Positions 1-8,367 of a stretch of DNA of 17,692 bases are shown piece by piece (positions within the stretch are counted from its first letter, which is position 1; every line of letters starts with the position of its first letter). A program made the translations under genes and the position numbers. The stretch spans positions 1 through 17,692 of the forward strand of contig JAMQCK010000688.1 in the NCBI GenBank assembly GCA_024196135.1, given 5' to 3'. Under the pieces are notes generated by a model. That model was not told the DNA's origin, did no database searches, and saw only the letters and a program-made list of their open reading frames with translations. The DNA comes from Pleurotus ostreatus/Saccharomyces cerevisiae fusant. Its lineage: Eukaryota > Opisthokonta.

Positions 1-759
1 CTCAGCCTTGCGCAGAAGTGGAAGTGGGAGCGGCCTCAGGTCGAGTTGCTGGCACACGATCTACACCAATACAATGCAGTAAAGGAGCCTTTCGTAGGAG
101 GTGCGGGAGATGGATTGGAGTGGTGGGAGTCCCTCCCAGTATCGACGGAGTCACACCCACTCAAGGCCATGGCGATTACGATACTCTCGATTGTCCCGCA
201 CTCAGCCGAGGTCGAGCGGCTGTTCTCGGCCCTCAACGGCGTCCAGTCCGTCAAGAGGAACCGCCTGTCGGAGGAGACGTTCGCCAAGCTCGCGAAAGTC
301 CGCAACAATCTGTCGTGGGAGTTGTATAAGCGCGATCGCGAGAAGGGCAAGTCCACGCACCGAACACATGGCCATATGCACACCCACGACACGCCCGGTA
401 TCAGCGTTGACCTCGTCAAGGACCTGAACGACCCCCTTGCATGGGACGCGCCACTGGAATCGGCTGTGGAGGATGTTGGTGAAGGGGCGGGAGGAGACAG
501 GGCCGATGTTGTTGCTGAGGCATTCACGACGCTTCGGGCCCAGTTAGAGGACGAAAGACGGGCAGATGACGGTGAACGCACCTCGGACCACACTGCTACG
601 CCTTCCGGGCCCGCGACTTCGGCACTTCGTGGCGAGACCTTCGCCTTCGATCAGCTTGTGGGAGTCGAGGAGGGCCGAATTCCGAGGGCCATTGATGAAG
701 AAATTCGCATAATTGGCACGTCGAGGGGTGGTGACTGGAATATTTCGGACTTTCTGTGA
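1..759 (+). mobile_element. hAT-family transposase, C-terminal part (5' end outside window)
   Basis: The frame is open from base 1 to a TGA at 757-759 (252 visible codons), so the gene or element starts left of the window. Codons around 112-320 encode the hAT C-terminal dimerisation region: a W-W pair (LEWWESLP), then the block MAITILSIVPHSAEVERLFS, a basic turn (SVKRNRLS) and KLAKVRNNLSW. This order is the diagnostic signature of hAT transposases, enzymes that cut and paste DNA in the nucleus. A long acidic, low-complexity tail follows and ends normally, so the visible part shows no frameshift or stop. The DDE-type catalytic core and zinc-finger BED domain would lie outside the window. I could not identify a 3' terminal inverted repeat or target-site duplication downstream, so whether the element is mobile is unknown. 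A domesticated hAT-derived host gene is the alternative. Confidence 0.88.
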
Positions 760-837
760 ATCTAGAGGGTGTACGTAGTGTAGCGAGGGTCAGACATGGT
801 CGTAGAAGCGGACAGCAGCAGCGGAGCAATTTGCCGG

Positions 838-895
838 TTCTGCCGATTCTGCCGCACGTGGCATCTGCCGTTCTGCCGTTCTGCCTGCCCTGCCG
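838..895. repeat. Degenerate TTCTGCCG micro-repeat
   Basis: The octamer TTCTGCCG occurs exactly at 838-845, 847-854 and 871-878. Degenerate versions (ATCTGCCG, TTCTGCCT, CCTGCCG) fill the spaces between. It lies about 80 bases after the hAT stop codon, so it could be subterminal repeat DNA of the transposon, where hAT transposases often bind short repeated motifs. Simple-sequence slippage is equally possible. Confidence 0.5.
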
Positions 896-1702
896 ACCCT
901 CAATGAATTTTGCCCACCACACTACACAATGCCCTCCGAGACAAAGTGATCGGACACGCGCAGCCAGCACGCCCAACCAGCGTTCCGTGCCTGCCTCGCG
1001 TGCGGCCCATGTTCACAAAGTCCGCAGTGGGAGGATCAAGTCAGGTACGTCCTGCCATTCTTCAAAGGTTCACAAAAGACAGCAGGCAGAGACGAGAAAC
1101 TAGCAGCGAACGTAGAGCCAAGACGAGGAGAGGCGGAAGGGAGTATAAATTTCGGGGTGAACGATCGTCAACAATTTTTTCTATTTTGTCTGAAGCCGAG
1201 CAAATCCAAGCGGAAGACTGCAGAAAGAGAGTCCAGGTGCTGACAGTTCTAGGGTTTCTCGTAAACGGGTACAAAGGGAGCTCCATAGGTGCGGTGTTGA
1301 ATACCGTTGGCCACGAATGAGGGGAACAAGGTCGACGACTGAATGGATAAGCCCCATAGGGGAACACGTGCTCGGCATCTTCCGAGTGGACCCACAACGT
1401 CGTGTTGGCACTCGCCTTGGCAGGAAGGAAGGAGCCTCAAATTCGTGCTACCTACACAAGGTCCTCGACAAGCATACCTGCTTACCTACTTACCAGGGAC
1501 TTTCCCCATGCTGTAGTCTACTATACTTCTTACTGTTTGCTAGCAAAGTGCTTGGCATCGCTCAACAGGCGAGGGCATCCCGTCTAGAGGCAGTCTAGCG
1601 GTCGCCTCCATACAATTACCCACAAGGTCAAGTCCGTCTCTCAGCCACCAGAGCCGAGAGCGCTTGCATCTGTGGACTTGACGAGCTGGAGGTTCATTAT
1701 TC

Positions 1703-1759
1703 CACGTGATCCTACCCTGGTGAGTCACTGATCCCCTACTGATCCTTCATTGATCCTTG
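1703..1759 (+). promoter_or_regulatory. Candidate TPS1 upstream element: E-box, TGAGTCA, CCCCT and an 11-bp triplicate
   Basis: About 350-400 bases upstream of the TPS1 ATG lie CACGTG (1703-1708), a perfect TGAGTCA (1721-1727, the Gcn4/AP-1 consensus) and CCCCT (1733-1737, the stress-response element core). Three tandem 11-bp units follow each other at 1727-1737, 1738-1748 and 1749-1759, each with the core TGATCC. A fourth TGATCC sits at 1707-1712, exactly 22 bp before the first. The spacing puts all four cores on one helix face. Factor names are taken from yeast consensus sites; regulation of TPS1 from here is inferred. Confidence 0.35.
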
Positions 1760-1901
1760 GAATGCTGGTCATCCGAACGTTTGCAAGAAGCCTCGCTTGA
1801 CCGTAAGCGAAGGCCGAACATGGATGAGAGCCTGGATGGTTGGATGAGTTGCGCCACTCGGGTCGCCCGATGCGGTCAGAGGTGATGCCCGCCAGGGTCG
1901 C

Positions 1902-1920
1902 GAACGTTCTCCGAATTTCC
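1902..1920 (+). promoter_or_regulatory. Possible heat-shock-like element upstream of TPS1
   Basis: GAACGTTC at 1902-1909 is a perfect GAAnnTTC inverted pair, followed after three bases by GAATTTCC (1913-1920). Hsf-type elements are alternating GAA/TTC units; here the second junction is one base too long, so the match is imperfect. The position, about 200 bases before the ATG of a stress gene, is suitable. This is a motif match only. Confidence 0.25.
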
Positions 1921-2104
1921 CATCTTTCTCATCGGTGACGCTTGGGCTGGCACTCGACCACAAAAGGCTCCTGCCAGTTCGAGAGCGACGATTCACATTC
2001 TTCATCCGCCCGTGTGCGGCGAATCCGAATCTGATCATCGACCGCCGCCTAGTCTCCCCCGCACTCCTCCGCATCCCATAAAGCCCCCCGGAGCGCAGCC
2101 CACG

Positions 2105-3785
2105 ATGCCCATCTCATCCCCAGACATGGAGGGCGGACACATCATCGTCGTCTCGAATCGCCTCCCCATCACGATCTCCAAGGATGACAAGGGCGAGTAC
2201 CACTTCAAGATGTCCTCGGGCGGCCTCGTCTCTGCCCTCTCCGGCTTCAAGAAGTCCTTCAACTTCACCTGGATCGGATGGCCGGGCTTCTGCATCCCGC
2301 AGAAGGACCGCGCGCACGTCGACAAGCGCCTGATGGAGGAGTACTCCTGCCAGGCCGTCTACCTTGAAGACGACGTCGCCGATCGCCACTACAATGGCTT
2401 CTCCAACTCCATCCTCTGGCCCCTCTTCCACTATCACCCGGGAGAGATGAACTTCGACGAGGAGAACTGGCTGGCGTACCGCCAGGCGAACCAGCAGTTC
2501 GCGGAGGCCGTTATGCAGCAGATCCGACCGGGCTCGATGGTCTGGGTCCAGGACTACCATCTCATGCTGCTCCCCATGCTCCTCCGCAATCTGGTCGATG
2601 GGCCGAGCAAGAGCGGACAAATACAGCAGGAGCTCGAGAAGATTACGGAGGGGATCAACGAAGAGGAGGGCGTCGCCGCCGACTCCAAGATTCCCGGCGT
2701 CAAGATCGGCTACTTCTTGCATACACCATTCCCCAGTAGCGAGATCTACAGGTGTGCAATGAGTCTCTCAGAGATTAGGCTGTTAACTGACGGTCCGCAG
2801 AATACTTCCCGTCCGACGCGAAATTCTGCTCGGCATCCTCTACAGTGATCTCATCGGCTTCCACACATACGACTACGCCCGTCACTTCCTCTCCTCATGT
2901 ACCCGCATCCTCGCGCTCCCCACCATGCCCAACGGCGTCGAGTTCGACGGCCGATTAGCGCACGTCGGCACCTTCCCCATCGGCATCGAGCCCGGGTCCT
3001 TCATCAAGACGCTCGAGAAGGACTCGGTCAAGAAGCGCATCGCGCAGCTCGAGCAGCGCTTCGACGGCGTCAAGGTCATCGTCGGCGTCGACCGGCTCGA
3101 CTACATCAAGGGCGTCCCGCAGAAGCTGCACGCGCTCGAGCTCTTCCTCACGCAGCACCCCGAGTGGATCGGCAAGGTCGTGCTCGCGCAGCTCGCCGTG
3201 CCCTCGCGGCAGGACGTCGAGGAGTACCAGAACCTGCGAAGCGTCGTGAACGAGCTCGTCGGCCGCATCAACGGCCGCTTCGGCTCCGTCGACTTCATGC
3301 CCATCCACTTCATGCACAAGAGCCTGCCGTTCGAGGAGCTCTGCGCGCTGTACGCGGTGAGCGACGTGTGTCTGGTGACGAGCACGCGCGACGGGATGAA
3401 CCTCGTCTCGTACGAGTACATCGCGTGCCAGCAGGAGCGCCACGGCGCGATGATCATCTCCGAGTTCGCGGGCGCGGCGCAGAGCTTGAACGGCTCGATC
3501 GTCGTGAACCCGTGGGACGCGCAGGCGGTCGCGGACGCGATTCACGAGGCGGTGACGATGGACGCGGACACGCGCGCGAAGAACCAGCAGAAGCTGTTCA
3601 AGTACGTCGAGAAGTACTCGGCGGCGTTCTGGGGGAGCTCGTTCATCAAGGAGATGGCGAAGCTGTCGGTCGACGAGGGTGGGAAGAGCACCCAGTCGAA
3701 GGAAGAGGCGTCGCGCGTCTTGTCCCCGCTTGGTACGGATATCGTCGATGGTGCCGTTGTCCAGCCGGGCGCGGAGGCAGAGTAG
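2105..3785 (+). CDS. TPS1: Alpha,alpha-trehalose-phosphate synthase (UDP-forming), catalytic subunit
   Basis: Joins 2105-2751 and 2801-3785 across a 49-nt GT-AG intron (2752-2800, branch-like CTGAC near 2786); product 543 aa. It transfers glucose from UDP-glucose to glucose-6-phosphate, giving trehalose-6-phosphate, the first step of cytosolic trehalose synthesis and a regulator of glycolytic entry. GT20-family signatures appear in order: SNRLP (17-21), GG-LVSAL (39-45), the W/Y substrate region (NGFSNSILWPLFHY, 97-110), VWVQDYHLMLLP (147-157), HTPFPSSEIYR (206-216, spanning the splice site), GVDRLDYIKG (311-320, with R314 and K319) and RDGMNLVSYE (412-421, with D413 and E421). Length matches the single-domain Tps1 type with no phosphatase domain. 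A polar loop at about 164-198 looks like a lineage-specific insertion. The start was chosen as the first in-frame ATG a few residues before the conserved strand; M8 is an alternative. TPS1 and SSL1 converge with 155 bp between stop codons. Confidence 0.97.
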
Positions 3786-3940
3786 ATGCGAATGCTGCAT
3801 GTATACCAGACACGAAGTGTATTGTACTTACTCATTGTAACCCTAGATGTACTCATTAGAGCGCACCAACGTTGTTCTTGAAGGAAACCTTGACTTGTGA
3901 AGCGATCAGCTGGTTCATTGCAGCTGCGATCCACCCATTG

Positions 3941-5537
3941 CTATCTACCACACCCCGGACATGCATGCACAACATCGTGAATGAACACATCGCACTCGGA
4001 GCAAAAGTCGAAGTGACACTCCGGACATCGATACCTACCCACCGGACTCATCCCCTCACTGACATTCGCAGCCGGCGTCGTCGGGAACGCCCTTGCGCAC
4101 GCGTGGCACGCCGTCTTCGCCCCTGCCTTCCCCGCCTCTGCCGCCTTGACCCTCTCATCTTCCACCCCAATTGCCGCATACGGCCTAACCGGGAACAAAT
4201 GATGATAGCTCCTCGCCAAGTGCGGCGAGCTCACAATCATGAGCCCGCACACGTCGCAGTCCGTCGGCACGTCGCACACCTTGGACTGGCACCGTGGGCA
4301 CAGGAAGCCCGCGCTGCGCAGCTCGCCGTGGCAGGCGCATAGGCTCGGCGGCGTCGTGTCCGGCAGGCGCGTCGGGAAACCCATCATCATCAGGTCCGCG
4401 GAGGGACCGGAGGCGGCGGCTGCTTTGCCTGAGGCGTTCATGCCGCCACCACCCAGAGCACGCTGTGCGGGAGGCGGCACGAGCTCGAAGAGGATATCGC
4501 GGAAATGCCCTTCGTTGAGCGCGACGCCGAACTGACCGCCCGTCTTGTCGCAGAACTCGCGGCAGATCTTCATCTCGGCGGCGAGGGCGACGACGGAGAC
4601 GCGGATTTTTTGGCGCACGCAGGTATCGAGGGTGTCGTGGATGTCGCCTGGGTCGCATGTTGTGAGGGAGCCGAAGATGAGGAGGATTTCGCGAGAGGAG
4701 TGGGTGGGGAGGTGGCTGGGCAGACGCATGAGCAAAGACACAATGGGGGAAGGGGAAGGGGACGTACCTCATCGAGCTACGCGCCATTTCGATCGCGTTC
4801 TGTAAACTGGGTTCCCCCTGAGGCTCGAGACGATGACGCTCAGAGATCGACTTCAGTACGTCCTGGGGATTCCCTGCATTGTATAAGCTGCTGTGAGTGG
4901 TTCATAATGCATGAGTACGTACCTGTCATCTCGCATATTCGCTCGCCAATCCCAGAGCGCATGCCGACGACACCGATCTGCCCAAGCGGATTCTGGTCAA
5001 ACCACTCCACCACGAATTCACGCGCGTATTGTAGCATGAGGTCGAAGCGTGTTGGGCGCATATCTCGGTCGAGCATCGCACTTGACAAATCCAGAAGTAG
5101 CACCAAGTGTCGGATGATCGTGCGCCGAATCGCGGTGGAGGGGGCTTGTAGGCTGCATCGAGATTGCAGAGAAACATGAAGAGAAGGGGGACAGTCAGGA
5201 GCGATAGAGAAGTATGCGAGACATGGACGTACCGTTTTCGACGCGCCCGGACGACCCAATCCTCAACAGCACCCTGCAAGCTGCCAGACTCATCCTCCTG
5301 TACAGTATCCCACGAACGCGTATATGAGGCTTCCCAAGTGTATGCGAGCTACTGAGAGATGTCAGACTGCTGCGCAACTAGCGACGCGCGACGCACTGTC
5401 TCCGCCTTCTCCTTCGCCTTGCCCTTGTCGCGTTTTTTGTCCGCCGCCTTGCCTTTGCCCTTCTTGCTCCGCAGGCCCATCTCCTCCATGTCGGAGTCGG
5501 AGTCGATGGCCATCATGAAGTCGTCTTCGTCGGGCAT
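3941..5537 (-). CDS. SSL1: TFIIH core subunit p44 / Ssl1 (transcription and nucleotide-excision repair)
   Basis: Five exons on the minus strand: 5537-5397, 5348-5233, 5152-4923, 4873-4768 and 4715-3941; introns are 48, 80, 49 and 52 nt. Product 455 aa, close to yeast Ssl1. p44 is a structural subunit of core TFIIH that stimulates the XPD/Rad3 helicase in promoter opening and DNA repair in the nucleus. Visible: a charged Lys-rich N-terminus (residues 24-45, NLS-like); the family entry motif YTRSWDTVQEDESGSLQGAV; a vWA-like domain (about 87-280) with RHLVLLLDLSSAM, FVVEWFDQNPLGQIG and SREILLIFGSLTTCDPGDI; a C4 zinc finger (C337, C340, C351, C354); the signature SSPHLARSYHHLFP (360-372); and a C-terminal RING-like cluster (C401, C404, C428, C431, C436, C439, C450, C453). 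Intron 1 must use the TAG acceptor ending at 5349, because the CAG three bases earlier would bring in a stop. All zinc ligands appear intact. Confidence 0.95.
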
Positions 5538-5893
5538 CTTGGGGAGGTTGTGAGGGAGAGCGGGAGCGCTTTTGTGAGCGTAAGAGGCAACCTGCAGAAT
5601 ACAAGGACCTCGGTCCGCCCAAGCGGTCTTCATTGTCGCGGTCACGTGCGGAACAGGCCGCGACGCGTCCCTAATAGTCCTAATCAGGACGTCGACGGAG
5701 GGTCCTTCGAGGGTTTGGCATCGTTGAGACTCAGAGAGAAGGTCCCATGCCTCTTTCAATATGCGCAAGCTTGGCATAAGTCCAACTGAATATACGCCAT
5801 GACCAACAGCAGGTAATAGATAGGAAAGAGGTCGAGTCTACAAAAGAGGGTATATGTATGCGCATTAGGTTGTCCGATAGAAGTCCGCGCTAC
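5538..5893. other. Intergenic region: SSL1 promoter and esterase 3' flank
   Basis: This 356-bp gap separates the SSL1 start from the end of the upstream esterase gene; both are on the minus strand. It must hold the esterase 3' UTR and the SSL1 promoter. An open frame continues upstream of the SSL1 ATG to 5777, but it shows no p44-family similarity, and the family N-terminus starts near the chosen ATG. The only clear motif is GTCACGTG at 5641-5648. Confidence 0.6.
5641..5648. promoter_or_regulatory. GTCACGTG element upstream of SSL1
   Basis: A CACGTG E-box with a 5' GT lies 104 bases upstream of the SSL1 ATG. The same octamer occurs 122 bases before the RPS23 ATG at the other end of the window. 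CACGTG is the core bound by Cbf1-type bHLH factors in fungi. The functional assignment is inferred. Confidence 0.4.
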
Positions 5894-8066
5894 TCAAGTC
5901 GAGAGCTCCTCATGAATGCTATGCCAGAAGTTGCAGCGTTCAAGAAGGTCACTTTCAACATCTACCATGCTAATGTTCCTCGGGTGTAGGAACATGCGGG
6001 TGTTCGGCGTGTCCTGCAAGCAGCGAGTCAGTCCATCGCACAGCGCAGGGATCCACAAAACACACCGTCCACGATGTCGCGTTATCCGCCTGTGGTGGAT
6101 TGCCTGTAGCGAAGGATGCCCAGTACTGGCGCATGGCTAAGTAGAAGGTGCTGTTGTCGGGCGGATCGAAGAACGCCGCCAGCTCGTCCCCGTGCTCTGA
6201 GCCCACATCGGGGTTGTCGTAGCTGTGATTCCATGTCAGCGCCGAGCAGATACCAGGTCATGTATCACTTACTGATACTGGTATGTGTTCGGGACACGCT
6301 CGCCCGCCAAAACCGCCGAGCAAATGAAACGCAACTCGCCCAACATCCGCTGGCCCTGCAGATCAACCGAGTTGTTGTAGTTCTCGAGCGGATAGAGCTC
6401 CAACGCGCGATCGAAGGACTCCCGCGTAAGACCAGGATACTGCCCGCGCGTGAAGCAGTAGACGGTGTCCTCTGTCGCGTTGGGCATGGTCGTGTTGGCG
6501 CAAGCAGCCGGTAGGTTCTCGGACCAGTGTGCGCCTTCTTCGGTGTTTGAGCTGGAGTTATCTATGTGAGGCAGCGCACGAGACAGAAGAAAGGGAAAAC
6601 GTACCCGAACAATAGCGGAACATGGGCGATGGTATTGTTCTGCAAAGCCGGGACGATGCGCGAAGTCAAGTACAGCCCATCGATGCACGGCTGGAAGACG
6701 TAGATCATGTCCGAGTGGATTGATAGCACTTCGGCTTGCGCATCGGTGAGTGCAGACGCGTTCGCAGCGCGTAGGCAATCCATGAGATTGACGACAGTGT
6801 CGCAGTTGCTGTGATTCTCTTTAGCGACGGATTTTCCTGCGTACAGGGGGAGACTCACAGTTGTTGAGCAATCTCTGACGAGACCATCTCGTGATAGTCG
6901 CCAGTGCAGTCAGCTTGAAGGCTGATAGGCGGGCTATCCGCAATAGCACCCACGAAGAGGCCCTCATTGTTCCCATTCTGCGCAAGCAGCTAGAAAAATG
7001 AGACGTTAGTACGCAAACACTGAAGGTGCGCTTGGCACTCACATGGAACATGACCGCCGATGCACCACCAGACTGGCCCCATATGGTAACACGACTAGGA
7101 TGAATGGGCGGTGAGCACCTCGCTGATACACTCCTGCCTTCTCACGCCCAAACAACACTCACCTCGGGTCCCCGCCAAAGTTCTTGATGTAATTCCTCAC
7201 CCAGAGGAACGCCGCCTTCTGGTCGAGCAGGCCGACGTTGAAGTCGCCCTTGTCACCCAGGGCTTTCCCGCCTGGAATGCAGTGTCAATGAAGGGGTGCA
7301 AAGGTAATAGAAGTGCTGTGAAGGCCTTACCTAGGTACCCGTACGCGCCCAAGCGGTACTGGATGGTAACGAAGATGAAAGGTGTTGCTGTGCTTTCGAA
7401 GAGATAATCTGCGGGTGCGTCGTCGGGGTCTCCTCTTTGGAAACCTCCGCCTGTTCATAGATGAGCATGTATGCGCTTGTATCCAGCTAAGAGGATACTT
7501 ACCATGAAGAAAGAGAAGCACCGGTAGCGACGAGTTCACCTCCGTGCCGACAGGAACGTAGACCTGGAGACTTAATTAGTCAAAGCACCTTCGCGATACC
7601 AGAAGGGTAGAAGACATACGTTCAGAAACAAGCAGTCCTCGGAGTAGGTCTTCTCGTCAGCTTTCTTGTCTTGGCCGTCGCTCGGATCGCTGTCCCCGTC
7701 AGCCCGGCGGGCTTGAATGCAAGCGGCGGGGAACTACCCGAATATCAGCTCGCTAAGTCAATATGAACGAATAGGACAATGCGTACAGAAGTTGCGTTCA
7801 CATTGCCAAGATTGTCCGAGGGAGGCGACACTGGCGCCCTCCAGCGCAAGTCGCCAACAGGCGCGTCGGCATATCGTATGCCACGAAAGTTGATGACACC
7901 CGTAGTGTCGTTGCGCGAGCCAGTGAAGGTGCCATCTGACGGAGCTCAGTAAGACCAAAGTCGCTGATCGCCGAAATCACTTACAATCAAGCGCGACAGT
8001 ATTATTCGACAGCTGGGCCGCTGCCGAGGCAGCTAGAATCGCGCATCCCAGTATACGCGACAGCAT
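5894..8066 (-). CDS. Secreted type-B carboxylesterase/lipase (alpha/beta hydrolase)
   Basis: Twelve exons: 8066-7985, 7935-7787, 7733-7620, 7563-7503, 7450-7331, 7271-7163, 7094-7043, 6989-6859, 6808-6605, 6551-6273, 6222-6066, 6013-5894; introns 50-68 nt. Product 525 aa. It hydrolyses carboxylic esters; the natural substrate is unknown. Visible: an N-terminal signal peptide (MLSRILGCAILAASAAA) and many N-x-S/T sites, so it is secreted; FRGIRYADAPVGDLRW; EDCLFLNVYVP, with the family's disulphide Cys; the oxyanion HGGGF (135-139); the nucleophile elbow GQSGG (S220) inside SRVTIWGQSGGASAV; the acid in SNTEEGAHW (E346 likely); and the His in GSEHGDELAAFF (H444). The triad is therefore complete. 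Intron 9 must use the acceptor ending at 6552; the AG ten bases earlier leads to an immediate stop. The family includes fungal lipases, cholesterol esterases and feruloyl-type esterases; I cannot choose among them. Confidence 0.94.
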
Positions 8067-8367
8067 GATGAGGAGAGGTACGTTCTGGTGAGTATACGCT
8101 CGTCCTTCGAGACTTTATAAGATACAGCCTGTTCAAGATGGCGGTGCAACGAAGCGGGCTACCCACGGGCGCCATGAGGTCAGAGGTCAACCTCGGGCAA
8201 AAGCCAACCTCGGTACCTGCGTACGAGATTCCCAGGATCGCGTGATACAAATATTCATCAACACCAACGAACTGATGTTCAACTTCGAGCGAAGCATCGA
8301 TCGCGTCTGGCCATAACGATAGTTCAGTATTGGTGCTTGACCTCCGTCAAGGGCCCGCAAAACAAAT
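8067..8367. other. Intergenic region: esterase promoter and 3' flank of F-box copy A
   Basis: This gap lies between the esterase start and the end of F-box copy A. The minus strand has a TATAAAG box at 8119-8113, about 50 bases before the esterase ATG. The right part, from about 8280, resembles the flank below copy B (AACTTCGAGCGAAGC, then GTGCTTGAC at 8333-8341), so it belongs to the tandem duplication. Confidence 0.55.
8113..8119 (-). promoter_or_regulatory. TATA box of the esterase gene
   Basis: The minus strand reads CTTATAAAGTC here, 47 bases upstream of the esterase ATG. This suits a TATA-driven, probably inducible promoter with a short 5' leader. It is a consensus match only. Confidence 0.5.

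Larger units (their letters stand above)
760..2104. other. Intergenic region between the hAT fragment and TPS1
   Basis: No reading frame here resembles a known protein; the open frames are short, mostly lack a plausible ATG context and are not conserved-looking. The left part should include the 3' flank of the hAT element, but its terminus is not identifiable by eye. Contents noted: a TTCTGCCG micro-repeat (838-895), a TATAAA-like motif at 1143-1148 with no gene visible after it, CACGTG hexamers at 855-860, 1365-1370 and 1703-1708, and the repeat and motif cluster at 1703-1759. The last 100 bases before TPS1 are pyrimidine-rich, as is common in fungal core promoters. Confidence 0.6.

Noticed and set aside
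1143..1148. TATAAA box of a hidden gene in the TPS1 upstream region
   Set aside because: No coding frame with plausible start, length or similarity follows it before TPS1, which is nearly 1 kb away.
2955..3800. 281-aa open frame antisense to TPS1 exon 2, and a 320-codon frame on the same strand (2897-3859)
   Set aside because: They are shadows of a GC-rich, codon-biased exon; composition is dominated by Arg/Ala/Leu/Val/Asp, and the TPS1 frame is fully conserved.
5538..5777. N-terminal extension of SSL1 to an upstream in-frame ATG
   Set aside because: The extra 80 residues show no p44-family similarity and would run through the probable promoter with its GTCACGTG element.
6561..6604. Shorter esterase intron 9 using the AG at 6562-6561
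   Set aside because: It gives GGA-TAA, an immediate stop. The acceptor ten bases further on restores the family motif GSNTEEG.
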